A program made the translations under genes and the position numbers. A stretch of 64,000 bases of DNA, taken from positions 248,001-312,000 of the forward strand of contig CAIMLR010000014.1 of the NCBI GenBank assembly GCA_903842345.1, read 5' to 3'. Below, piece after piece: positions 17,395 through 25,843 of this stretch. This DNA comes from an uncultured Myxococcales bacterium (GTDB lineage: Bacteria; Myxococcota_A; UBA9042). Under the pieces are notes generated by a model. The model did not search any database. It saw only the letters and a list, made by a program, of their open reading frames with translations, and had not been told where the DNA came from. Position 1 is the first letter of the stretch. Each line of letters begins with the position of its first letter.

Positions 17395-17919
17395 CTACTT
17401 GGGCGCCTGCTGCGCATCCAGGTGCTTCTTGTATTCCGTCCTGTAGTATTTCTGCTTGTCGGCGTCAGACATGCTCTCGGCATCGCCGTAACGGCTCGGA
17501 CACTTTACCGTCAGGCTGGACGCTTTCAGCAAGCGCTGCCCGTCCGCGTCGCGCTCCAGGCGCCCTGCGACAATCGCGTCGCGGCCTTCTTCAAACGGAT
17601 CAGGCAGCAGTTTCGCATAGGCAATCGTCAGCTTGTGGCCGGCGTTGTCCTCCACGTCAAAGCGGAAAGTGTCGCTCGCCGGCTGCCCGCGCACGCTGCC
17701 CTTGGCCACTTTGCCGGCGACCTTGATCTCTTTGCCGTCCACTTTTGCGCCGTTCCGCGCCAGTTGCGCCAGCGTGTAGTTGTACATCCCCGCGCCACCC
17801 GACGTGCTCGTGCCCACGACGGCGAGGCCAAGGACGATCACGGAAACGGCAATGGCGACGGGTGCGACCGAGCGCTTCTTGCGCACGACGGGCTCCGGCG
17901 GGGACGTCAGATGGGTCAT
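17395..17919 (-). CDS. CcmE-like haem chaperone of the CXXXY type
   Basis: A 174-residue membrane-anchored OB-fold protein similar to CcmE, which carries haem covalently to apocytochrome c in maturation system I. One helix spans about 18-36. The OB-fold signature follows (KVAGKVAKGSVRG...FRFDV.DNAGHKLTIAY..LLPDPFEEGRDAIVAGRLE). Where classical CcmE has HDENY, with haem-binding His, this one has CPSRY (C140, Y144). That CXXXY form is known from Desulfovibrio and archaeal CcmE. No other ccm genes lie in the window. I use the ATG at 17919, with GGAG about seven bases upstream, rather than a TTG at 17931. A Lys-rich tail of about 30 residues follows the haem site. Confidence 0.75.
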   Translation of the reverse strand: MTHLTSPPEPVVRKKRSVAPVAIAVSVIVLGLAVVGTSTSGGAGMYNYTLAQLARNGAKVDGKEIKVAGKVAKGSVRGQPASDTFRFDVEDNAGHKLTIAYAKLLPDPFEEGRDAIVAGRLERDADGQRLLKASSLTVKCPSRYGDAESMSDADKQKYYRTEYKKHLDAQQAPK

Positions 17920-17967
17920 CAACAACTCCAACCGCAGCGGCGGCGTGGGCAGTGTAGCAAATCGCCG

Positions 17968-18948
17968 CTAGTGCAGATTGGGAATCGGCGGCTGCTCGAC
18001 GGCGGGCAGGAACGCCAGCGGGTCAGAATAGCCCCAGACCTGCGTGATTTTGCCGTGCTCAACCCGCAGGACTTCCAGCGTGCGGACGTGCAGCAGCTCG
18101 TCGATCGGCGGCAACGGCACCACGGGCGCGCGCTGCCGCAGCGTCACTTCACGCTCCAACACCAGCCAGTCGCCGGCCGCGAACTGGCCAATCGCCTGGG
18201 TCGCCACAACCTCGAAGACGTCCTGAAACGCGCGAATCGCGGCTTGGTTGGCGAGCGCCGTCTTCGTCTCCGTCCCAGCCGTCGCGTCCCGGTACGTCAT
18301 GTCGAGCGCGACCTGCCCCGCTGCCGTCGCGTCCGTGGCCAGCAGCGCTGGATCAAACGCCGCGGCGAGCGTGGGCGCGGCAAAAGTCGCGGGTTCGGCC
18401 ACGTTGTCGACCGGCTCCGTCGCCGCCACGGGCAGCTGGGCCTTCGGCGCGTCGAGCGCATAGCGCCACGGCAGCGTGTTGGCATAGGCCCGCACCTGGA
18501 CGATTCGCCCGCCCGCCATGACCGCCACCGCGGCAAACGGGATGCGCCGCGGTCCAAGCTCCACAAGCCCTTGCAGGATCGCGACGTTCGGCGCCGGCTG
18601 CAGACGCCGCACGATGCGCCACTTCGTCTCCGCCAACGCGCCCGCGATCGCCTGCGCACACGCCTGCGTCCCGGTGCAAGCCTCGCCATTGGCCAGCGTG
18701 ACGCTCACGTCGTCGGCAAGCAGCGTCGCGAGCGTCGGCGTGTCATGGGCCGCGAGCGCCACAAGCAGCGCCTCGTCCACGCGGGACGGCGCTTCCGCAG
18801 TCGTCGGCGTCTGGGCCAGCGGCTCGACGACGGGCAGGACAGGCGGCGGCAACGGCGCAACGACCGGCGGCACTTGCGGCGGCGGGGGCGGCGGCGTGCG
18901 ACAAGCCACCGCGGCGACAAGGAACAGCATCAGCACGCGATTGGGCAT
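17968..18948 (-). CDS. lipoprotein with two NTF2/SnoaL-like domains
   Basis: A 326-residue lipoprotein: signal MPNRVLMLFLVAAVAC with the lipidated Cys at 16, then a Pro-rich linker (PPPPPPQVPP...). Two similar NTF2-like cone folds follow, at about 55-160 and 205-320. Each has the VDEALLVALAAHD / AIRAFQDVFEVVATQ helix and the terminal strands FAAVAVMAGGRIVQVRAY and RTLEVLRVEHGKITQVWGY. The tandem arrangement suggests internal duplication. Small-ligand binding or a ketosteroid-isomerase-type activity is possible; no catalytic set can be assigned. It overlaps or abuts the DUF5658-like gene upstream (gap of three bases), so they are co-transcribed. Confidence 0.6.
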   Translation of the reverse strand: MPNRVLMLFLVAAVACRTPPPPPPQVPPVVAPLPPPVLPVVEPLAQTPTTAEAPSRVDEALLVALAAHDTPTLATLLADDVSVTLANGEACTGTQACAQAIAGALAETKWRIVRRLQPAPNVAILQGLVELGPRRIPFAAVAVMAGGRIVQVRAYANTLPWRYALDAPKAQLPVAATEPVDNVAEPATFAAPTLAAAFDPALLATDATAAGQVALDMTYRDATAGTETKTALANQAAIRAFQDVFEVVATQAIGQFAAGDWLVLEREVTLRQRAPVVPLPPIDELLHVRTLEVLRVEHGKITQVWGYSDPLAFLPAVEQPPIPNLH

Positions 18949-18951
18949 CGG

Positions 18952-19344
18952 TCAGCTCCCGCCGGCAAAGTGTTGGAAAGCGAGCACGAGCGCCCCCAGA
19001 TGCCAAGCCAGCAGGAAATAGTACGCCAGGAACGCGATGAAGATCGACACGACCGCCAGCGGCCGATCGCGGTGCCGCCACAGCAGGAACGTTCCGCCGG
19101 ACACGAGCGCCGTCTTCACGATGACAAAACCCACCGGATGCTGCTGCGGCAGCTCGAAGATCAGCGGATTGCCCTCAGTCGCCTTGCGATCCGCGACCCA
19201 AAAGACGGTCATCACGGCGTCAACGACGTTGAGGACGAGCAGCACCTTGATGAGACTGTTCAGCCAACCGATCTCTTCCGGCGTGCCAATCCACGACGCC
19301 GGCTGCACGCCATCTTGCTCGTCAGGGCCAGGCTTGTACGGCAT
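18952..19344 (-). CDS. DUF5658-like membrane protein
   Basis: A 130-residue integral membrane protein with three hydrophobic segments (about 30-50, 72-88 and 95-120). The sequence LNVVDAVMTVFWVADRKATEGNPLI, a helix followed by an (E)xNP motif, is typical of the DUF5658 family, whose role is unknown. The N-terminus is soluble and acidic. It lies 12 bases after the end of the upstream lipoprotein gene and three bases before the next, forming a four-gene minus-strand run with the lipoproteins and the ccmE-like gene. Confidence 0.65.
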   Translation of the reverse strand: MPYKPGPDEQDGVQPASWIGTPEEIGWLNSLIKVLLVLNVVDAVMTVFWVADRKATEGNPLIFELPQQHPVGFVIVKTALVSGGTFLLWRHRDRPLAVVSIFIAFLAYYFLLAWHLGALVLAFQHFAGGS

Positions 19345-19356
19345 GGGCGACCGCGC

Positions 19357-20301
19357 CTATTTCGGCGGCAGCGCCAGCGCCACCTGACCCAGCGACGAGA
19401 CGATGGCGTCCTTGGAGACGCCTTGATCGATGGCGACTTCAACGCGCGTCCCGGCGATCTTCTTGACCTTGCCCTGGTACATCATGCCGACGTACGGGAC
19501 GACGACCTGCTGGCCCACTTTGAGCGTCGGCTTGAGCGGAATCGGCTGCAACTCTTCTTTCGGGAACGTCGCGACGCGGCCGGAGAACTTGCGCGCCAGC
19601 CATTTGTCGCCGTTCTCCGAGACAAGCAGCACGATGACCGGGCGGCCGTCATCCTGCGCAACCGCAAAGTTGCCCGGCGCGAGGCCTTCCTTCTGCTTGG
19701 TGACTTCCTTGGCCGTCTTGACCGCGACGAGCTTGTCCTCGCTCCAGCTATCGGGCAGATCCGTGTAGCGCACGGTAATCTTCTCGCCGTCGACCTTCTG
19801 GACAATCGCGTGCTTGAGCGAGGACGCCCATTCCGCGAGCACCATGTCGCCGGCCTTCACGTCGCTGGCCGCCTTGAGCCCCGCCGCGATGATGTACTGG
19901 CCGCCCACCTGGAACGAGCTGCCGTCGAGCTCCTTGATCGTCGCGACGTCGCCTTTGACCTCGCCGAGATCGTGGGCAAAAAGCTGGTAGATCGCCGCCG
20001 GATTGGTGTGGCTGCGATCCTTGCCCTGGGTCAGCAGGAAGATGCGGTCGCCTTCCTTGGCCGACGTACCGCGCGGCGTCAGGTTCCAACCGTTCTTCAG
20101 CGGATCGTCCGCGGGCGTCGCCGGAGCAGCCGCTTCAACCGCCGTCGCCGCCGCAGGTGGAGCCACCGCTTCAGCCGGCTTTGTCGCTTCCGCCTTGGGC
20201 GCTTCCGCCGGGGGCGTCTTTTTGCCACATGCCGCCGCCGCAAGGACCGTCGCCGCAATCACCAAGGGACCGCGCGCGCTGAGAAAAGTGTGCTTTGCCA
20301 T
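19357..20301 (-). CDS. lipoprotein of unknown function, beta-rich
   Basis: A 314-residue lipoprotein: a signal peptide ending in LAAAAC (Cys about 24), then an Ala/Pro/Glu/Lys linker to residue 65. A beta-rich domain follows with short repeated barrels (VKAGDMVLAEWASSLKHAIVQKV, LKVGQQVVVPYVGMMYQGKVKKI). These look like Tudor/SH3-like folds, but I cannot name the family. I start at the ATG at 20301, which gives a clean signal peptide; the frame stays open to 20445 without a better start. Confidence 0.6.
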   Translation of the reverse strand: MAKHTFLSARGPLVIAATVLAAAACGKKTPPAEAPKAEATKPAEAVAPPAAATAVEAAAPATPADDPLKNGWNLTPRGTSAKEGDRIFLLTQGKDRSHTNPAAIYQLFAHDLGEVKGDVATIKELDGSSFQVGGQYIIAAGLKAASDVKAGDMVLAEWASSLKHAIVQKVDGEKITVRYTDLPDSWSEDKLVAVKTAKEVTKQKEGLAPGNFAVAQDDGRPVIVLLVSENGDKWLARKFSGRVATFPKEELQPIPLKPTLKVGQQVVVPYVGMMYQGKVKKIAGTRVEVAIDQGVSKDAIVSSLGQVALALPPK

Positions 20302-20478
20302 GTCTATACGCTCCGACCGAAGTTCGAGATCAAACCGCTTCCATCCGCGGCGAGCCACCGGAGGCGCACGTTCGCCGATCCAGTCCGAAATGCAACGGGT
20401 CTGACCGGAAGAAGTGCGTGTTGGACATAGGTCAGCATGCTTCACTCCGTTCGCTTGTCGTTGGCTGCAGTGCCAAGG

Positions 20479-21126
20479 TCAGAACCGATCAATCTTCCAT
20501 ACGCCATTTTGCCGCAGCAGAATCGGCCGCAGTTCACTGCCGTCTGGCAGCGTCAAGTGCAGTTGCGCGCGTTCCATTTCCACGGATTCGACTTCAGTTT
20601 TGAATCCCGTGTCGACGGCGGAGACGTACTTTTCCAGGTGCCGCCACAGCCGATCGCCGTCTTTGGCCAGGAGCGGCGACAGCGCGTCGTACAGCCGCTG
20701 CGTAATGAACGGCTTGAGGCCTTCAAAATTGCGCGCCTTGGCCGGCAACTGCACGACCGCAACCAGCGCCTTCAGCTCCTCGTGCGTTGGCGCACCCGCG
20801 GGCAGCGGCGCGTTGTCCACCGCCTTGGCGGGCGGCGGCAATTTCTCCAGCGCGCGCACATCCAGCGCGAGCGGTTCCCGCGACGGCGGCCGCCCCGGCG
20901 CGCCCGGATCGAGCGGCGCCTGCAGAAGCCGCTGGCCCCCACGCGTGGGCGCGGGCACCTGAAGCTGCGTGCGCGTGGGCATCGGCAGGTGGGCCGCCTG
21001 CGGCTCCGGCGCGGCGAGGCGCGGGCAACGGCGCGGTTCAACCGTGCAGTCAACCGGCTCAGCGCACGCCGTGCCCAGGATCAGCCAACCCAATGCGGCG
21101 ACGTGCGCCTTGGCGTGTTTGGCCAT
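20479..21126 (-). CDS. lipoprotein of unknown function
   Basis: A 215-residue protein with signal sequence MAKHAKAHVAALGWLILGTAC, predicted lipid-modified at Cys 21. A Pro-rich, poorly structured stretch runs to about residue 105. A compact C-terminal domain (about 115-215) ends with strands typical of an NTF2 or cystatin-like fold (VESVEMERAQLHLTLPDGSELRPILLRQNGVWKIDRF). It starts five bases after the cyclophilin stop, so the two are likely co-transcribed from a promoter ahead of the cyclophilin. Confidence 0.6.
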   Translation of the reverse strand: MAKHAKAHVAALGWLILGTACAEPVDCTVEPRRCPRLAAPEPQAAHLPMPTRTQLQVPAPTRGGQRLLQAPLDPGAPGRPPSREPLALDVRALEKLPPPAKAVDNAPLPAGAPTHEELKALVAVVQLPAKARNFEGLKPFITQRLYDALSPLLAKDGDRLWRHLEKYVSAVDTGFKTEVESVEMERAQLHLTLPDGSELRPILLRQNGVWKIDRF

Positions 21127-21131
21127 TCTGA

Positions 21132-21707
<576 letters not shown>

Positions 21708-21759
21708 CGTGAGGCTCCTGAGGTTGCGGAACGAATGGGCCGCGATTCTACGGCAGGAC

Positions 21760-21788
21760 TTCGCGTACCTGCAAGACTTCGCTACACT
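21760..21788 (+). promoter_or_regulatory. candidate promoter with TACACT -10 next to the start codon
   Basis: TTCGCG (21760-21765), a 17-base spacer and TACACT (21783-21788) lie immediately before the GTG at 21795. If used, transcription would begin at or next to the start codon, giving a leaderless message, or a 27-base leader if the GTG at 21822 is used. Confidence 0.3.
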
Positions 21789-21794
21789 CGCCGC

Positions 21795-22751
21795 GTGCAG
21801 TTGCAGTCCCGCCAGCGCCATGTGAGCCAGATCGCCGTCCTGTTGGTGCTGCTTTCCTGTGGTCGCGGCCAAACGCGCGATCAGGCCGATTTCTGGCAAG
21901 AGGCGCTGCCAGAGCCGATCGCCGTGCTCGATCCGTGGCTCAGCACGCCGGTGAGCAACAAGGTGCGCGACGACGAATGGGTCGGCCATGTGCTCGAAAT
22001 CACGCCTTTTGTCGAAGGTCCCCAGGACGCCACCGGCGCGGAACACACCGTGCACATGCGCGACGCGTCGTCGGCCGAACGGCACCTGCACCTGCGGCTT
22101 GGCCACGGCGCCGCGCTGCCGCTGTTTCGCAATGAGGCGGTCAAGGTCCGCACGTTCGCCCGGCTGGGTGAGGACGGGACCGTGCAGCGCAGCCTGATCG
22201 TCTCCGCGCGTCGGCCCTTGGGGACGGGCGCCGACTTCAAGCCGGTCGTCATTGTCTCCCGCTACGACGATCTGATCCCGCAGGACGCGCTCCCGCACGT
22301 GCTCAAGGGGATGACGCGGACGGAACAGCTCGCCTACCGCGAGGCGCTCAAGGGCGAGGGCGACTGCACGCAGTCGACTTCCCACTACTTTGTCACGACG
22401 GGCGTCGACCTGCATGCGGTTGCGGCGCCCAATCGTCGGCGGGTCACGTATCCGCCGGGCGCGCACATTCGCCGTCAGGAGGGCGACGCCAACTACGACG
22501 TGACGCTGCACGACGCGCGGCGAACGAGTCTGGCGCCCTGCCCGGTGCCCGACCAGACCGCGCTGATCTGGTCCGCGGTGTGGGCAGAGGTGGACGCGAA
22601 GCTGATTCCCAAGCCGCTGCCGCCGATCCTCGAGCCGCTGCCGCTGCCTCAAGCGCCCACGCCGACGCACGTGCCGGGCGCGGCGCCGGTCCACAAGCCG
22701 CGCAAGGCCCACGAAGCGCCGGTGCACGAGCATCTCGCGCCGCGGCCGTGA
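21795..22751 (+). CDS. lipoprotein of unknown function
   Basis: A 318-residue putative lipoprotein. With the GTG at 21795 the signal reads MQLQSRQRHVSQIAVLLVLLSC, with a basic n-region and a lipobox LLSC; the GTG at 21822 would lack positive charges. The mature part is soluble, starts with a Trp-containing FWQEALPEP segment, has four further cysteines in the middle (SCGRG, DCTQST, LAPCPV) and ends in a His/Pro-rich tail. I do not recognise a family. It converges on the radical SAM gene with only three bases between the stop codons. Confidence 0.55.
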   Translation: MQLQSRQRHVSQIAVLLVLLSCGRGQTRDQADFWQEALPEPIAVLDPWLSTPVSNKVRDDEWVGHVLEITPFVEGPQDATGAEHTVHMRDASSAERHLHLRLGHGAALPLFRNEAVKVRTFARLGEDGTVQRSLIVSARRPLGTGADFKPVVIVSRYDDLIPQDALPHVLKGMTRTEQLAYREALKGEGDCTQSTSHYFVTTGVDLHAVAAPNRRRVTYPPGAHIRRQEGDANYDVTLHDARRTSLAPCPVPDQTALIWSAVWAEVDAKLIPKPLPPILEPLPLPQAPTPTHVPGAAPVHKPRKAHEAPVHEHLAPRP

Positions 22752-22754
22752 GCC

Positions 22755-24584
22755 TCAGCCCACGCGTCCAGCCCAGCGGTCCTCGCCTGGGCGCGTCGGT
22801 TCAAGCGTGACGGACTTCGCGCTGCGCAGCGATCCGCCGTGATCGCCGTCCTGCTCGGCACTCTGCGGCGGCATGTCCGTCCGTTCGACGAGCCATGCTG
22901 GCATCCACGTGACAAATTCCATCGGCCCATCCGCCAGCGCGTGGCGAAACAGCCGGTTATCCCACGACTCGGTCGCGACGAGCGTCGCCAACTGCGCCTC
23001 GAGCGCCGCCATCGGCGCGCCGCGCTCCGGGTCGATCTGCCGACTCGCCGCGGATAACGTCGCCAGGATCGGCGTGACGCCGGCTGCCTCGGCCGCCGTC
23101 ACCAGCGTCTGCATCATCGCCAGGTTCTCCGCCCGCTGCCGCTCGACGCCGGGCGGCTGCTGGCCCCGGGCGAAATTGGGCATCGCGAGCAGCAGTTCCG
23201 CCGGAGCGTCGCCCACCGCGCGCAGGAACGCCTTGACCAGCTGCGGCCACTGGCCCGCCAACACCTCGTCCTGGAGGAGCCGCAGGCTATCCGGAATGCC
23301 CAGCAACAGCCGCACGCGCGGGAGCGCCCGGCCGCGTTCGCGCTGGTCCGCCAGCCGCAACAGCAGCTCGCGCAGGGAATCCAGGTTGCCCTTCTCCAGC
23401 ACGCGCTGCACAAGAAAGCGCTGGTCCATCGGCTGGCCGAGCAACACAAGCTCCGCCAGATGCCCCGCCGCGTGCGCCGCTACCGCCAGATCCGCCAACT
23501 GCGGCCGGGTCGAGCGTTCGCTCGCGGCCGTGAGGAGCGTCAGCGGACCGTGGGTCGCGGCCAGCGTCGCCAGCGTTTGCGCCATCGTCTCGGGCGCCAG
23601 CAGTTCCGTCCCGCCGACAATCAACGGCGCGCCCGCCAGCGGCTCCGGTCGGAACGCGGCACCCGCGGTGACGATCGCCGCCGCCATCTGCGCTTGCGGC
23701 AGTTGCTCGATGCGGAACCCCGGGCACACTTCCTGGCACGTCTTGCACGCGTCGATGCGGAACCACTGCCGCGCCTTGACCGGGCGGAATTCACCGGCTT
23801 TTTGCTGCTCAAACTCGCGGAACACGGAGATGTCATAGAACTGCGGCTCGACGAACTGCTTGCCAAACGGCGTCAGCAGGCAATTGGGCACGTTGTACGG
23901 CTTGATGCGCGCGCCAAATTGCGCCAGCACGGGCAGCGCCGCCTCCACGCCCGCGACGATGGCGTCGTAGGGCACAAACCAGCGCCCCAGATCCGCGACG
24001 TTGGAGCGCTGCGCGATGAACGGCTGGATCATGAACAGGCGCACGCCTTTGGGCGCCAGCAACGCCACCATGTCCTTGATCTGCGCGGTGTTCTCCGGCA
24101 GCAGGATCTGGTTGTTCATCAGGTGCAGGCGGACGCCATGACGCTTGGCCGCGGCGTTCAGGTTGTCCAGCCCCAGCAGCGCTTGTTGCAGCGCGCCGGG
24201 CGCCACGGCGATCTTGTCGTGCAATTCCGGCGTCGCGCCGTGCAGGGAGAACGTGAAGCGGGTCAACCCGTTGGCGACCGCTTTGTCGGCGAATTTGGGG
24301 TACGCGAACATGCGGCCGTTGGTCGTAACGGCAATGCGTTCAAACCCGGTCTCGCGGGCAAACGCGATGAGGTCGAGGAAGTCCGGGCGGATGGTCGGCT
24401 CGCCACCGGAGAAGCCCAGCTCGTCATGGCCGTTGTTCTTGGCCCAAACGATGCGCGTGCGGATCTGCTCCGTGGTCAAGTCGAGTTGGTCGGCCTGCGG
24501 AATGACGCGGTAGTCCAACTGCGTGCAGTACTGGCACCGGCTGTTGCAGGTGAAACCGGTCTCGATACTCAGCAACTTGCCCAC
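22755..24584 (-). CDS. radical SAM protein with auxiliary cluster and long C-terminal extension
   Basis: A 609-residue enzyme. The N-terminal radical SAM core binds a 4Fe-4S cluster through CNSRCQYC (residues 13-20), with the GFSGGEPTIRPDF motif at about 58-70 and TTNGRMF at 86-92. A second cysteine set, NCLL...CKTCQEVCPGFR (about 250-305), looks like a SPASM/twitch-type auxiliary cluster. From about residue 310 to 560 is an unrecognised, helix-rich alpha/beta domain (LTLLTAASERST, RVRLLLGIPDSLRLL, ...ELLLAMPNFARGQQPPG), followed by a charged tail. This is about 280 residues longer than minimal radical SAM proteins. The start at 24584 puts the cluster motif 12 residues from the N-terminus. 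No precursor peptide or partner is obvious nearby. Confidence 0.8.
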   Translation of the reverse strand: MGKLLSIETGFTCNSRCQYCTQLDYRVIPQADQLDLTTEQIRTRIVWAKNNGHDELGFSGGEPTIRPDFLDLIAFARETGFERIAVTTNGRMFAYPKFADKAVANGLTRFTFSLHGATPELHDKIAVAPGALQQALLGLDNLNAAAKRHGVRLHLMNNQILLPENTAQIKDMVALLAPKGVRLFMIQPFIAQRSNVADLGRWFVPYDAIVAGVEAALPVLAQFGARIKPYNVPNCLLTPFGKQFVEPQFYDISVFREFEQQKAGEFRPVKARQWFRIDACKTCQEVCPGFRIEQLPQAQMAAAIVTAGAAFRPEPLAGAPLIVGGTELLAPETMAQTLATLAATHGPLTLLTAASERSTRPQLADLAVAAHAAGHLAELVLLGQPMDQRFLVQRVLEKGNLDSLRELLLRLADQRERGRALPRVRLLLGIPDSLRLLQDEVLAGQWPQLVKAFLRAVGDAPAELLLAMPNFARGQQPPGVERQRAENLAMMQTLVTAAEAAGVTPILATLSAASRQIDPERGAPMAALEAQLATLVATESWDNRLFRHALADGPMEFVTWMPAWLVERTDMPPQSAEQDGDHGGSLRSAKSVTLEPTRPGEDRWAGRVG

Positions 24585-24650
24585 GTGCGCCTCCCGCCCG
24601 GAGCGTAACAGGAAACGCCGGAGCCCGCCTGAGAACGCGACAACTGCCGG

Positions 24651-25607
24651 TCAATTCCCGTAGTTGCGGACCACGACTTCGTCGATGTCGCCGCGGCTCT
24701 CCGCCTTGCAGTTGATGGATCGCGCCGCGCGGATGGTGCCGACCTCAAAACCGCGGTACAGCTCACGCACGTAGCCGCAGTCGCTGTTGGACAGCAGAAA
24801 ACGGACGCCCTGGCGGTCGAGGCGGCGGCAGACGTCGGCGAGTTCGCCTTGCGCCTTGCCGGAAAATTGCCCGCCGCTGTAGGCGTTGAACGACGACGTC
24901 GTGCTGAGCGGATGGTACGGCGGATCGAGGTAGACGAACTCGATCTTCTGTTCCTGCACCAGCTCCGGCAGCGCCCGGAAGTCAGCTTGACGAATGTCTA
25001 CTCCCTGCAGCGCAAGGCTCGCGGCGTGCAGCTTGTCGGACTGCACGATGCCCGGATTGGGGTAGCGGCCATGCGGCGCGTTGAAGCGTCCCGCGCGGTT
25101 CTCCCGCCACAGCCCGTTGAAACACGTGCGGTTGAGAAACAGCATCCGCGCGGCGCGCTCGACGTCGTCCATCGGAAAGTCCGCGGGGTGGCGGTTGCGC
25201 ACGGCGTAGAAGTACAGCGCGCGATTCTCCTCGTTCTCGCCGAGGTAGTGCGCTTCGTGCGCATGGAGGCGCGTCAGCAGGTCGGGCAGTTGATCGCGGA
25301 CAACGCGGCACGCGCCCACGAGATCGCGGCCGACGTCGCAGAGCAGCGCGTGCTCCAGACGGTCCTCCGCGCGCAGGTCAAAGAAGACCGCGCCACCGCC
25401 GAGGAACGGCTCGGCGTAGCGGAACTTTCCGGCAGGCATCAACGGCCGCAGGGACGGCAGGAGCTTGCCCTTGCCGCCAACCCACTTGAGGAACGGCGCT
25501 GGACGCGCCACGTGCGGTTGCGGCACGACCCGGAGGTGCGACGCCCCAGATAGACGTTTGTCAAGCGCAGAACGGAGATTCGGACGGGATCGAACAGCAG
25601 CAGGCAT
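24651..25607 (-). CDS. DNA adenine methylase (Dam/D12 class)
   Basis: A 318-residue N6-adenine DNA methyltransferase of the D12 class (alpha group), the class that contains E. coli Dam. Motif X/I appears as FLKWVGGKGKLL (39-50) with FLGGGAVFF (68-76), motif IV as DPPY at 228-231, and the family's ARMLFLNRTCFNGLWREN segment is present. GAGG sits six bases before the ATG at 25607; an in-frame ATG at 25643 lacks one. No restriction endonuclease gene is adjacent, so it is probably a solitary methylase. GATC specificity is the commonest in the family but is inference. The upstream region contains four GATC sites. Confidence 0.88.
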   Translation of the reverse strand: MPAAVRSRPNLRSALDKRLSGASHLRVVPQPHVARPAPFLKWVGGKGKLLPSLRPLMPAGKFRYAEPFLGGGAVFFDLRAEDRLEHALLCDVGRDLVGACRVVRDQLPDLLTRLHAHEAHYLGENEENRALYFYAVRNRHPADFPMDDVERAARMLFLNRTCFNGLWRENRAGRFNAPHGRYPNPGIVQSDKLHAASLALQGVDIRQADFRALPELVQEQKIEFVYLDPPYHPLSTTSSFNAYSGGQFSGKAQGELADVCRRLDRQGVRFLLSNSDCGYVRELYRGFEVGTIRAARSINCKAESRGDIDEVVVRNYGN

Positions 25608-25699
25608 CGGTGACCTCGGCAACAAGCCAAGGCGATGCTCCATCAGGGCGGCGATCGCGCAAGTTTTTCGCTGGTTCGCGGACCTGCTGCGGCCTACTT

Positions 25700-25709
25700 G
25701 ACGATCGTC
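25700..25709. repeat. 10-bp palindrome with central GATC upstream of dam
   Basis: GACGATCGTC, a perfect palindrome, lies 91 bases upstream of the dam-like start codon. It contains a Dam-type GATC site. Three further GATC sequences sit nearby (about 25652, 25727 and 25748). GATC is common throughout the window, so significance is uncertain. Confidence 0.35.
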
Positions 25710-25843
25710 TAGCGGGCAAAAAGCCGATCTGCGTCAAGCAGTTGCGATCCGGCGGTCGGCTCCGGCACTGCGGAGCGAGGCGGGTGCGACAAAGCCCACG
25801 GCCGTGTCAGTTCATTGTTTTTACAGCCATTTTCACGAACAAG

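Noticed and set aside
17422-20430. A 1002-residue plus-strand frame
   Set aside because: It is antisense to four minus-strand genes with signal peptides or domain motifs. Its composition (Arg, His, Gln) is that of a shadow.
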